DNA from: Syntrophaceae bacterium
GTDB taxonomy: Bacteria > Desulfobacterota > Syntrophia > Syntrophales > UBA2192
DNA length: 64,000 nucleotides
Assembly (NCBI GenBank): GCA_013177795.1
Contig: JABLXY010000003.1
Coordinates: 637,578-701,577, forward strand
Reading direction: 5' to 3'
Shown here: positions 23,923-32,225 of the stretch, one piece after another
Numbering within the stretch: the first letter of the stretch is position 1
Layout of the letters: every line of letters begins with the position of its first letter
Program-made: the position numbers and the translations under genes
Notes under the pieces: generated by a model
Told to the model about the DNA's origin: nothing
The model's database searches: none
Seen by the model: the letters and a program-made list of their open reading frames with translations, nothing else

Positions 23923-25992
23923 ATGACCGCAAACGACTTCAGGGAAATCGAGCTTTCCAAGCTCAAGCCCAACCCCTGGAATCCACGAAGCGATGAGGAT
24001 TTCCGGGGATCGGACTTCGAGGAGCTCGTGGCCAGCGTGCGCGCCAAGGGCGTCCTGTCGCCCATTCTGGTGCGGCCCGTCAAGAATCACTACGAAATCA
24101 TCTTCGGCGAGCGCCGCTTCCGCGCCTCCTGCGTCGTCGCCAAGGAGAACGGCGGCATGGCGATGGCGACAATCCCGGCCATGGTGCGCGAGATGTCAGA
24201 CGATGACGCCTTCGATGCATGCCTCATCGAGAACCTGCAGCGAAAGGATCTGACCGAACTCCAGGAGGCCAACACATTTAAGACCTGGGTGGATCGCCGG
24301 GCGAAGAAGGACCGCAAGGCCGACGTCATCCAGGACCTGGCCGAACGCACCGGCAAGGGAGCCCGCTACATCCGCCGGCGCATTGCGATCCTTGCGCTGC
24401 CCCCCGAGGTCCTCAAGGCCTGGGACAAGGGAGAGATCACGATCGGCCACTGCGAGCAGCTCACCCGCCTGACCGACAAAAAACAAATTCTCGATTACCT
24501 ATCAAATTGCACCGACCGTTTTGATCCGCTGACAGTCTCGGAGCTGCGCTACGGGATCGACTCTCTGGCCGTCCCCATGAAGAAGCCTTGGTTCGATATG
24601 GCCAAGGCTGGCTGCAATACCTGTCAGAAGAATACCGATGTCCAGAGGGAGTTGCTCTTCGGAGACGAGATGGAGCAGATGCGCTTTGGTTCGTGCCTCG
24701 ACCCGCAATGCTACGAAAGACGCCAGCGCGAGGCCCTGGTTGCCGGCTGGGACGAGAAGTTCCGAAAGAAATGGGGCACCAACGGCTTCCGGTTTGAGAG
24801 AGACTTTCAGTTCATCACCGAGTGGGGAAAATTCAACGGCAAGCGCGGCGCGTACTGGAAGGACGTCGCCGAGAAATGCCTTTCCTGCGAGCACTTCGTC
24901 ACGATCATGGAAGCCTCGGGCATCCCCGCTTGGGAGCAGGCCTGCGCCGATATCGCCTGCTACCAAAAACTGAAGAAGCCAGTCCAGCCGTCTCGGCAGC
25001 AGCGCAGCTCCGGCCCCGACCGAGTGGCCCCGGGTTCATCGGGCGATTCCTCTCCCCAGGCTCCCATGACGGAAGAAGGTCCCGGCAGGGTCGAAAATCC
25101 CGCACCCCGCGCTTCTTGGCATGGAAGGCACTTCCGCGAGGAGTTTTTCAAGGAAGTCATGCCGAGCTGGATTTCGAATCTCGAGCCCGACAGCGACCGG
25201 TGCCTTCGAATTGTCCTGGTCGGGATCCTCAATAGCAATTTTACCGCCCTGGAATACTTCCGCAAGATGGAGATGACGAGCGTCGTACCCTCCCGATGGG
25301 GCCGTTACCATTTCGAGGCGGCCGACTGGAAATTCATCGAGGGGATGGACGCCGCGGCCCTCCGAACGGCCCTGAAGGCCTTGGGTGGCTATATCGCCAT
25401 GCAGACGGACAAGACCTCGCACGAGACCCGCTGCGCCATCGCCGCCCATTTGGGCATCGATCTGGCCCGCGACTGGCGCATCAATCAGGATTATCTCAAC
25501 AAGAAGACGAAGGCGGAGATCCTGGCCTTCGGCGAGCAGCTGGGGATCTTCGCCGACCCGAAGGCCGAGGCTTTCCTGAAGAACGTCCTGGGAAAGCGGA
25601 AATTCAGCGCCCTGAAAAAGTCCGAGCTCGACCGCGTGATCCTCGAGAGCGGTGTTGACCTAACCGGGAAAGTACCAGCCGAGATTCTGGACATGAATGC
25701 CGATCGCGGAATGCATGATGAGTTGGATCGTTGTCCGCGTGACGCCAACGGGCTATGCGGCTACATGCGCCGCCGGACTTGCCCCCATCAGGGTGAGATG
25801 CTGTGCTGCGAGGAATGCCCGGATATCGGGGACGGATACAAATGTTCCGGTGCATGTCCGGTACCCAACGGAGCTGCCGTCTGCCGCGTCTGCGGTTGCA
25901 CCGATGAGTATGGCTGCGACGGCGGCTGCTCCTGGGTCGAGGAGAACCTCTGCTCCGCCTGCCAAGACAAGGATGATGCAAATGATGACTGA
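23923..25992 (+). CDS. large ParB-domain phage protein with Cys-rich C-terminus
   Basis: 689 residues. Residues 6-115 are a ParB-N domain (ELSKLKPNPWNPR, IIFGERRFRAS, CLIENLQRKDLTELQEA), followed by a ParB-type HTH (about 130-190, TGKGARYIRRRIAIL). The middle has a four-Cys cluster near 225-270 and a long helical region. The last 90 residues hold about 15 cysteines in CxxC pairs, a double zinc-binding module. No ParA partner is present, so a role in replication-origin binding or nuclease activity is more likely than partition. Unusual length for ParB (normally ~300). Confidence 0.8.
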   Translation: MTANDFREIELSKLKPNPWNPRSDEDFRGSDFEELVASVRAKGVLSPILVRPVKNHYEIIFGERRFRASCVVAKENGGMAMATIPAMVREMSDDDAFDACLIENLQRKDLTELQEANTFKTWVDRRAKKDRKADVIQDLAERTGKGARYIRRRIAILALPPEVLKAWDKGEITIGHCEQLTRLTDKKQILDYLSNCTDRFDPLTVSELRYGIDSLAVPMKKPWFDMAKAGCNTCQKNTDVQRELLFGDEMEQMRFGSCLDPQCYERRQREALVAGWDEKFRKKWGTNGFRFERDFQFITEWGKFNGKRGAYWKDVAEKCLSCEHFVTIMEASGIPAWEQACADIACYQKLKKPVQPSRQQRSSGPDRVAPGSSGDSSPQAPMTEEGPGRVENPAPRASWHGRHFREEFFKEVMPSWISNLEPDSDRCLRIVLVGILNSNFTALEYFRKMEMTSVVPSRWGRYHFEAADWKFIEGMDAAALRTALKALGGYIAMQTDKTSHETRCAIAAHLGIDLARDWRINQDYLNKKTKAEILAFGEQLGIFADPKAEAFLKNVLGKRKFSALKKSELDRVILESGVDLTGKVPAEILDMNADRGMHDELDRCPRDANGLCGYMRRRTCPHQGEMLCCEECPDIGDGYKCSGACPVPNGAAVCRVCGCTDEYGCDGGCSWVEENLCSACQDKDDANDD

Positions 25993-26039
25993 CTGGCGAG
26001 AGCTTGAGGCCTTCGCTTTCGCGAAGGCAGCGGCGACTC

Positions 26040-26237
26040 GTGGAGAAAGAGGCGGACCCGAAGAAGATGGGAAAGTCTTGGCAGTCGATGTCGATCATCG
26101 AGCTCGAGGAGGAGCTCAGGCATCAGGTCCTGCAGCTGGGCTATGCCTTTCGGAGAAACGACGAGGCGATGATTCGCAAGAAGGCCGTCGACGTGGCCAA
26201 CTACTGCATGATGATCTATGACAACCTCGGTCGATGA
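26040..26237 (+). CDS. small hypothetical protein, ~65 aa
   Basis: Frame with start at GTG 26040 (alternatives ATG 26067/26085, open to 26004). The conserved-looking part is SMSIIELEEELRHQVLQLGY then RKKAVDVANYCMMIYDNLG, a two-helix protein of the sort often found in phage early operons. It overlaps the next gene's start by 20 bp. Start uncertain. Confidence 0.55.
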   Translation: MEKEADPKKMGKSWQSMSIIELEEELRHQVLQLGYAFRRNDEAMIRKKAVDVANYCMMIYDNLGR

Positions 26238-26865
26238 CATCCTGAACGGACCAGACTATTTCTATTGCGAGCACTACAGGGCCCGCATGAAGAAGCAGGC
26301 CTGCATCGCCCGACAAGAGAAGGCGCGCCCAGAAGAGGAAAAAGCGCCGAATCTAAAAATAAACGGCTGTATGGATTGCGCCCAGGGGCTACAGATCAGG
26401 GAGGAGATGAATATGGCAAGCAAAAGGGGAATCTGCGCTTGCTGCGGCAAGGAGCGGTCGTTAATGGCGCACGGCAAATGCTGGAAGTGCAACGGTTATA
26501 TTTACGGAACGAAGAAGGTATCCAGTGATGGGGGGATGGAAAAGAAACAGCATCCCGATGCTGAGAAACGCGAGCAACTCAAGACGAAGATCCACGCTCG
26601 TATCGCCAAGAAGTGCGCGGAGAAGGCGTCCGCATCCGCTGTCGTCGTCGACAAACTGCCAGACCCGCTTCCAATTGCCCAGATCAAGGGCCAGGCTACT
26701 CTGCTTTCGCCTGATCCTCGGATCGTTCTCCTTGATTTCACCCTTCCAGAGAACTACGACCTATACGAGCCTTGGATGAAGTACTGCCGCAGCCACCGAC
26801 GCACGCCGGGTGACCAAGCCATGATGGTCGTCGAGGAGATCCTTATGAGGGATGGGCTGTTATAA
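26218..26865 (+). CDS. zinc-finger hypothetical protein, 215 aa
   Basis: Begins inside the end of the previous gene (TATGACAACC). It has two metal-site-like clusters: C17/C29 with CMDC (residues 51-54), and CACCGKERSLMAHGKCWKCNG (residues 73-93), a four-Cys ribbon. The C-terminal third is alpha/beta (RIVLLDFTLPENYDLYEPW). Likely nucleic-acid binding; family unknown. The stop overlaps the next ATG. Confidence 0.6.
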   Translation: MTTSVDDILNGPDYFYCEHYRARMKKQACIARQEKARPEEEKAPNLKINGCMDCAQGLQIREEMNMASKRGICACCGKERSLMAHGKCWKCNGYIYGTKKVSSDGGMEKKQHPDAEKREQLKTKIHARIAKKCAEKASASAVVVDKLPDPLPIAQIKGQATLLSPDPRIVLLDFTLPENYDLYEPWMKYCRSHRRTPGDQAMMVVEEILMRDGLL

Positions 26866-27104
26866 TGTATAGCATTTGCCAAAGAATAAAATGCGTTCAT
26901 TTAATCAATAATACTGGAGGCCTGCATTGCACGCGCGTCTATCCCTGCTGGTATGACGAGAGGGTCAACCTATGGCAGCGCCTCAAGGAAGCCGAAAGTG
27001 ACATTGACATGCTTATTAATTTCATCCCAAACGGTTGGCCCATGCCGCTTGGATGGTCCGTGCTGGTTGCGCAAGTCAAGAAGCGGAGGGAGGGGCTGTT
27101 ATGA
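26865..27104 (+). CDS. 79-aa hypothetical protein
   Basis: The start codon shares a base with the preceding stop (TAATG). A Cys-containing head (CQRIKCVHL, HCTRVYPCWYDE) is followed by a helix (RVNLWQRLKEAESDIDMLINF). Could bind metal. It overlaps the next ORF (ATGA). Confidence 0.5.
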   Translation: MYSICQRIKCVHLINNTGGLHCTRVYPCWYDERVNLWQRLKEAESDIDMLINFIPNGWPMPLGWSVLVAQVKKRREGLL

Positions 27105-27247
27105 TCGAGATCAAACTGTGGCAACTCGTCTGCGCGATCGTCGCGGCGCTTATGGCGGGTGCAAACATCGGCTTCCTCTTCTTCGCCATCGTAGCGAACC
27201 GCAATTACCGCGATCTACAGAGACGGGCGGATCGGGGAGAAATCTGA
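27101..27247 (+). CDS. 48-aa membrane protein
   Basis: ATG 27101 overlaps the previous stop by 4 bp. One transmembrane helix (about residues 8-32) then a basic tail (NRNYRDLQRRADRG). Early operon, unknown role. Confidence 0.55.
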   Translation: MIEIKLWQLVCAIVAALMAGANIGFLFFAIVANRNYRDLQRRADRGEI

Positions 27248-27485
27248 ATGCTCTTTTTCCTTTCAGGCCCTTCTTTTTCTTCGGGTTCAAGTGCGATCGT
27301 TTTCCCCGGTCGGTTCGGCACTCCATTGATAAGAGCTTTACAACAATCTACGGAGTTCACTCGATGCCGCGGGTCCTTCCTCGGCCTCGACGCCGTGCGG
27401 AGACCCTGGACTCGATTTTCGGCTCCGGAAAAATTCTAATTTCATTGGGAATTTGGGAAAAAATGAACACTGGATGGTGGTGGAG
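27248..27485 (+). other. 238-bp stretch without a confident gene
   Basis: Contains a short frame 27364-27489 (41 codons, start MPRVLPRPRRR) that overlaps the start of the next gene, and a 63-codon frame at 27248. Neither has a good ribosome site or protein-like composition. It may be a leader region for the minor-tail-Z-like gene. Confidence 0.35.
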
Positions 27486-28097
27486 ATGAAGGTTGAAATC
27501 GAACTCACTGGCGTCAGGGAAGCCATGAAGGTGCTGGACCCAAAACTCGTCACGGCAGCCTCCCGGTCGGCTGTCAAAAAAGTCTCTGACCAGTGCCGGA
27601 CGCATATCTCGAAGATGATACGTGACGAGTACAATATAAAGGCGAAGGACATCAATAAACGGCTGAAGGTGGCAACCAGGGCCCGTGGCGACGAGCTTGA
27701 AGCGGAGATCACGGGTCTCGGTCGAGGGCTCCCTCTCTCCGCTTTCGACGCTAGGCAGGAAGGGGTGCGGACAAGGAAGGGGGAGACCCAATATACGAAA
27801 AAAGCGCAGCGCGCAGGCTGGGGTAAGGCTGGCGGGGTGGTGAGCGTGTTGGTCAAACATGAATCCGGCCGTAAGCCCGTCCGCACGGAACCAAAGGCGT
27901 TCCTGACCAGGTTCAAATCAGGGCATCTTGCGGTAGCACAACGGACGGGATCGAATCGCTTTCCTATAAAGGAGCTCCTGGGCCCCGGCATTGCCCTGCT
28001 GTTTGGCTCCAAGAGAATCATGGCGGCGGCGAAGGATTTTTCGAAACTGAAATTCCGGGAGATATTCGAGCGCGAACTGAAATGGAGAAGCCGCTAG
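27486..28097 (+). CDS. phage minor tail protein Z-like
   Basis: 203 residues from ATG 27486 (GGTGGAG upstream). MKVEIELTGVREAMKVLDPKL, the K-rich helix after it, the G-L-G-R-G-L-P-L-S segment and the ending in KLKFREIFERELKWRSR fit the minor tail protein Z family (PF06763, lambda Z), which completes the tail tube end. The odd point is position: it sits in the early/replication block, 14 kb before the tail genes and just ahead of the helicase gene. It overlaps the next gene by 16 bp. Confidence 0.7.
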   Translation: MKVEIELTGVREAMKVLDPKLVTAASRSAVKKVSDQCRTHISKMIRDEYNIKAKDINKRLKVATRARGDELEAEITGLGRGLPLSAFDARQEGVRTRKGETQYTKKAQRAGWGKAGGVVSVLVKHESGRKPVRTEPKAFLTRFKSGHLAVAQRTGSNRFPIKELLGPGIALLFGSKRIMAAAKDFSKLKFREIFERELKWRSR

Positions 28098-28357
28098 CCT
28101 GTCCAAAATGTCACAGCACATCATTGCTGAAATGGGGCCTTGGCGCCTCCGGGCGGCAGAAATATCGATGCGCGCTGTGCCGCCGGCAGTTCGTCGCCGG
28201 ATCTGATCATTTCCTGGAACCGGAGAAGAAGGCGGTCGTCATGCGGCTCATCGAGGCCGGCGTCGAGCCGGCCAAGATCCGGGAGGCGATCCCGGACATT
28301 TCGTTGCGGTGGGTCTATGAATTGCGCAGAAGGCTGAAACGTGACCGACAGGGATGA
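28082..28357 (+). CDS. InsA-like zinc-ribbon HTH protein
   Basis: 91 residues. A zinc ribbon CPKCHSTSLLKWG...QKYRCALCRRQF at residues 7-37 matches the N-terminal ribbon of IS1 InsA and related transposition regulators. A basic helix-turn-helix follows (VVMRLIEAGVEPAKIREAIP, WVYELRRRLKRD). There is no transposase gene next to it, so here it is probably a phage DNA-binding protein. It overlaps both neighbours (16 bp each side). Confidence 0.65.
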   Translation: MEKPLACPKCHSTSLLKWGLGASGRQKYRCALCRRQFVAGSDHFLEPEKKAVVMRLIEAGVEPAKIREAIPDISLRWVYELRRRLKRDRQG

Positions 28358-29909
28358 CGAGATCCGCAGACAGGTTCAGGAGAGGGTAGCCCGGGAGGCC
28401 GCGACGGTGCCGCCGGAAGAGCACCCAGGGCTTTCCAGCCAATTCATCCAGGAATGCCTCTTCGCAAACGAGCAGGGCGACGGCGTGCTCTACGCGACCC
28501 TGTTTCGCGATCGGTTCCTGTACTGCAAGAATACCATGGAATGGTACGAATGGCAGGGCCACTCCTGGAAGCGCGACATCATGAACCGATCGCTGGCCGC
28601 CGTCGAGGAGCTGGTGGCCTGTTATATGGCGGAATATAAGGCCCTGGGCGGGACAATCGCCGACCTCACGGCCGATGCGGAGGCGGACAACTCGAAGCAG
28701 ATCAGGCGGCTCTCGGAGTTGCAGAAGCAGCTGCTCAAGCGGGTCAGCCAGCTGCGGGCGGACAAGCGCCGCACGGCGTGCCTGAAATTCGCGCACACGA
28801 TCGACAACCCGCTGGCCATCGCCGGGGAGGAGTTTGACAACAAGCCCATGCTGTTCCCTTGCGCAAACGGAGTGATCGATCTCGAGACGGGGCGACTGCA
28901 TGATGGCCGCCCCGGCGACTACCTGTCTCTGTCCAGCCCGGTGCCCTTCCTGGGCATCGATGAGCCGGCGCCGCTCTGGGAGCGGTCCATCCGCGAGATC
29001 TTCAACGGCAACGAGGATCTTATCGCGTATGTCCAGCGGCTCTTCGGGTATGCCATGACGGGACTCGTGCACGAAAAGGTTTTTCCCGTGCTCTATGGCC
29101 GGACCGGGTGGAACGGCCGCAGCCTCATCGTCGAGCGGATCGCATATTGTATGGGGGACCTGGCCGGATCGATCCCTGCCGAGATGCTGCTCTCGACAAA
29201 ATTCGTGAAGGGCGCCGCCGGGCCTTCGCCGGACATCATGGGGCTCAAGGGGATCCGTTTTGCCTATGCGTCCGAGGTGGACGAGGGGCACCGGTTCTCG
29301 GCCTCGAGGATCAAGTGGCTCACCGGCAAGGACACCCTGGTCGGCCGCAACCCGCACGACAAGTACCAGACGCGCTTCACCCCCACGCACAAGCTGTTCC
29401 TGATGACCAACACGCAGCCCCAGGCGCCGCCGAACGACAAGGCCTTCTGGGAGCGGCTGCACCTGATCCCTTTCACGGTCTCCTTTGTCACCAGGGAGCC
29501 GCAGGAGACGCACGAGCGGCCGGCCATCAAGGACCTGGACCAGCAGCTCGCAAAGGAGTACCCCGGAATCCTGTCCTGGCTCGTGCGCGGCTGCCTGCTT
29601 TACCAGAAGCACGGCCTGAGACCGCCCCGGGAGGTAACGGAGGCCACGGAGCTTTACCGCCGCAACGAGGACCTGCTGGCCGACTTCATCGACGAGTGCT
29701 GCGTCCGCGAGCCCGGGGCCAAGGAGAAGAGCTCGGCGCTCTACGCCCGCTTCGTCGACTGGTATCACGACAACATCGGGAAGAACGAGCCCAGCGGCAC
29801 CTGGTTCGGAAAACAGCTCTCGCAGAAGTACGAGAAGAACAAGTCCGAGGGCGTCGTCATGTATCACGGCATCGCCCTGGCCGGCAATCAGGGAGGGTTG
29901 GAGGGTTAA
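28341..29909 (+). CDS. D5/P4-type phage helicase-primase C-terminal helicase
   Basis: 522 residues. A D5-N-like region (residues ~60-235) leads to a superfamily 3-type helicase core: P-loop LYGRTGWNGRS (253-261), Walker B-like IRFAYASEVDE (305-315), sensor KLFLMTNTQP (351-360) and a C-terminal winged-helix part. The P-loop lysine is replaced by R260, an unusual change. Partner of the CHC2/Toprim primase at 30303; together they would start phage replication at the repeat-rich region between them. Confidence 0.88.
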   Translation: MTDRDDEIRRQVQERVAREAATVPPEEHPGLSSQFIQECLFANEQGDGVLYATLFRDRFLYCKNTMEWYEWQGHSWKRDIMNRSLAAVEELVACYMAEYKALGGTIADLTADAEADNSKQIRRLSELQKQLLKRVSQLRADKRRTACLKFAHTIDNPLAIAGEEFDNKPMLFPCANGVIDLETGRLHDGRPGDYLSLSSPVPFLGIDEPAPLWERSIREIFNGNEDLIAYVQRLFGYAMTGLVHEKVFPVLYGRTGWNGRSLIVERIAYCMGDLAGSIPAEMLLSTKFVKGAAGPSPDIMGLKGIRFAYASEVDEGHRFSASRIKWLTGKDTLVGRNPHDKYQTRFTPTHKLFLMTNTQPQAPPNDKAFWERLHLIPFTVSFVTREPQETHERPAIKDLDQQLAKEYPGILSWLVRGCLLYQKHGLRPPREVTEATELYRRNEDLLADFIDECCVREPGAKEKSSALYARFVDWYHDNIGKNEPSGTWFGKQLSQKYEKNKSEGVVMYHGIALAGNQGGLEG

Positions 29910-30286
29910 TATGGGTTTTCTGTTGTTTTTTGAAAAATCGCAAAAAAAAGAAGAAAGGGTAAAAAACCCTCCCTGTATCTACAACCCTCCCCAACCCTCC
30001 AGAAACTATCCCTGTTATCAGGGCTCTGCCGACATGGATTCAAGGTGCCGGTTTTATTCGGGGATCGACGTGGATGGATGGCATCAAAATTTGGAGAGGG
30101 AGGGTTGGAGCGTTTTTCAACCTTTTCCCCGGCTAACTGTTTTTGAAAAAGTTTCGTGCGATTAAATAGTGAAAAATCTCTCCAACCCTCCCCAAAGGCT
30201 ACTTTCCTGGGGGGAACTATGAAATAGAATCATTATTATTGGAATGAAATTAAATAGTTATAAAAAAGGAAAAAAGAGGGAGGGTT
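29892..30286. repeat. putative replication origin: eight GGAGGGTT/AACCCTCC repeats
   Basis: Exact 8-mers at 29892 and 29900 (tandem), 30099 and 30279 as GGAGGGTT, and at 29965, 29983, 29993 and 30184 as AACCCTCC. They lie in an AT-rich 400 bp between the helicase and primase genes; AT runs at 29935-29966 and 30222-30275 could melt. Iteron-like repeats next to initiator genes are typical of phage and plasmid origins. The region has no credible protein gene. Confidence 0.65.
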
Positions 30287-30302
30287 TGAAAAGGGCAAGC
30301 CG

Positions 30303-31637
30303 ATGAAAAACGTCCTGGAGCTGGCCGGCAAGCGGGTGCAACTTCGCAAGGCCGCTTCCACCCACGGCGGGGAGTGGCAGGGCCCATGCCCGGGCTGCGG
30401 CGGGAAGGACCGCTTTCACGTCTGGCCGAACCAGCGCGAGGGCGGAAGCTACTGGTGCCGGCCCGGGAAGGGCTGCGGGAAGTACGGCGACAACATCCAG
30501 TTTCTGATCGATTTCGAGGGAATGACCTTCCGGCAGGCCTGCAACGAGCTCCGGATCGACGTGCCCGAGCGGCCGGCCGGGTGGCGTCCGGACGTGCCGA
30601 GGCCGAAGCCGGCGTTCAATCCGGAGACATCCGCGGCCCCCGGAGAGATCTGGCAGGAGCGCGCCGAGACATTCATTGCCTGGGCCCAGGGGCATCTCGA
30701 GAAGAACGCCGAGGCCCTCGCCTGGCTGGCGGCCCGTGGCATCGACGCCGGCACCGCGGCCGACTACCGCCTCGGGTGGAACCCCGGCGAGGACGGCAGG
30801 GACATCTACCGGGCCCGCAGCGCCTGGGGCCTTGCAGAGGAGCGCCGCGACGACGGCAAGCCAAAGGCGCTCTGGATCCCCGTGGGGCTTGTAATCCCCT
30901 ACATCCGCGACGGGGTCATCCATCGAATACGGATCCGCCGCCCCGAGGCCGATCGCCGGTATATCGTCCTGCCGGGATCCTCGAAGTCCGTCATGCTTCT
31001 GGGCAGGGATCGCCGCGCATTCGTCGTTGTCGAAAGCGAGCTGGATGCCATTGCCGTGATGGCCAACAACCGGCTCGCCGGCGCCGTGGGGCTGGGTTCG
31101 GTCTCTGCCAAGCCGGACGCCGAGGCCGTCGAGGTCCTCCGCGGGGCCCTGCAGATCCTCGTTTCGATCGATTACGACGATCCGGGTGCGAAGGCCACAG
31201 CCTGGTGGAAGGAACACTTCAGCCGCTGCGACCGCTGGCCCGTGCCCCAGGGGAAGGACCCCGGCGAGGCGTTCGCGATGGGGACGGACCTTGACCGATG
31301 GATTCTGGCAGGGCTGCCGCCGGCGCTGACCATCGAGGAACCAGCCGCGAAGAAAGCCGCGGCGCCCGAGAGGAAAGGGACCGCCGGAGAGACAAGACCG
31401 ACATCCGGCGGGATCCTCTCGGCCCAGCTTCCGGCGGCGGTGATGGAGCTGCGCGAGCTGCTGCGCAAGAACCCGGGCGTGCGCATCATCAACACGCCGG
31501 AGCGATTCGCCGTCCTGCGGGACGGCAAGTACGTCGGCGGGCGGATCAACCACCTGGTCTTTCAGGACCCGCAGGTGCGGGACTACATCCTGGGGCACCC
31601 GGCCGGCGAGATCAGCTGGGAGAACCTGATCCCATGA
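30303..31637 (+). CDS. CHC2/Toprim DNA primase
   Basis: 444 residues from ATG 30303. A zinc-binding domain with C29, C32, C52 and C58 (PCPGCGGKDRFHV...YWCRPGKGCG) is followed by a linker and a Toprim domain with E/D motifs (VVVESELDAIAVM; VSIDYDDPGAKA). The C-terminal ~90 residues are a separate helical segment. It makes RNA primers for phage DNA synthesis, with the D5-type helicase upstream. It overlaps the next gene by 4 bp. Confidence 0.88.
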   Translation: MKNVLELAGKRVQLRKAASTHGGEWQGPCPGCGGKDRFHVWPNQREGGSYWCRPGKGCGKYGDNIQFLIDFEGMTFRQACNELRIDVPERPAGWRPDVPRPKPAFNPETSAAPGEIWQERAETFIAWAQGHLEKNAEALAWLAARGIDAGTAADYRLGWNPGEDGRDIYRARSAWGLAEERRDDGKPKALWIPVGLVIPYIRDGVIHRIRIRRPEADRRYIVLPGSSKSVMLLGRDRRAFVVVESELDAIAVMANNRLAGAVGLGSVSAKPDAEAVEVLRGALQILVSIDYDDPGAKATAWWKEHFSRCDRWPVPQGKDPGEAFAMGTDLDRWILAGLPPALTIEEPAAKKAAAPERKGTAGETRPTSGGILSAQLPAAVMELRELLRKNPGVRIINTPERFAVLRDGKYVGGRINHLVFQDPQVRDYILGHPAGEISWENLIP

Positions 31638-32224
31638 CGGACAATACGCAAGAGTCCCCGGAGAGATGTTTCGACAACGTCGACGAGGTGATCGAATATC
31701 TCGCCGCCTGCGGCTGGGTTGCAAGGAAGTCAACGGTTTACCGGCACCGCAAGGAGGGAAAGTTCCTTCCGAAGGACAACGGGAAGTATCGCCAGAAGGA
31801 CATTGACCGATATGCGAGGAGTTTCCTCAAGGAAGCCGGGACGGGGCAGAAGATCAAGGTCCTCGAGGACCAGCTCCAGCGCAAGAAGCTCGAGCAGGAG
31901 TTGAAGAACCTGGAGCTCGAGCACGAACGGAAGAAGTTCCAGCACGACAAGGAGCTCGGGAAATATATCGAGCGCGAGAAGATGGAGATCGAGCTGGCCG
32001 CCCGGGCGGGGATTCTCGAGGCGGGGCTGAAGCACTGGGTTCAGTCCAGGGCCGCGGACTGGATCCGGGCCGTGGGCGGCGACGTGCGGAAGGCGGGTGA
32101 GCTGATTAATGTGATGATCCGGGACCTGGACGAACACATCAACAATTACGCCCAGGCGAAGGAGTATGAGTTGGTGATCGACGGCGAGGAAGAAACCGAG
32201 AGGGACGACAACGTCGGGAATTGA
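31634..32224 (+). CDS. terminase small subunit-like (Nu1-type) DNA-binding protein
   Basis: 196 residues from ATG 31634, overlapping the primase stop. The N-terminal winged-helix-like module has WVARKSTVYRHRKEGKFLP followed by KYRQKDIDRYAR. A long coiled coil with Glu/Lys heptads (about 70-125) and a C-terminal helical region come next. Position directly before the GpA-type large terminase and size fit the small packaging subunit that recognises the DNA end. Confidence 0.75.
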   Translation: MTDNTQESPERCFDNVDEVIEYLAACGWVARKSTVYRHRKEGKFLPKDNGKYRQKDIDRYARSFLKEAGTGQKIKVLEDQLQRKKLEQELKNLELEHERKKFQHDKELGKYIEREKMEIELAARAGILEAGLKHWVQSRAADWIRAVGGDVRKAGELINVMIRDLDEHINNYAQAKEYELVIDGEEETERDDNVGN

Positions 32225-32225
32225 T

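Noticed and set aside
28248..29867. Long minus-strand frame (539 codons) opposite the helicase gene
   Set aside because: Shadow of a GC-rich gene: low-complexity Leu/Arg/Val composition, no start signal, and the plus-strand protein has clear helicase motifs. The same applies to the long minus frames at 30258-31733, 35420-36883 and 42886-44604.
29911..30165. 84-codon frame after the helicase gene
   Set aside because: It is built from the repeat motifs and AT tracts; no ribosome site and no protein-like composition. The region is better read as a non-coding repeat cluster.
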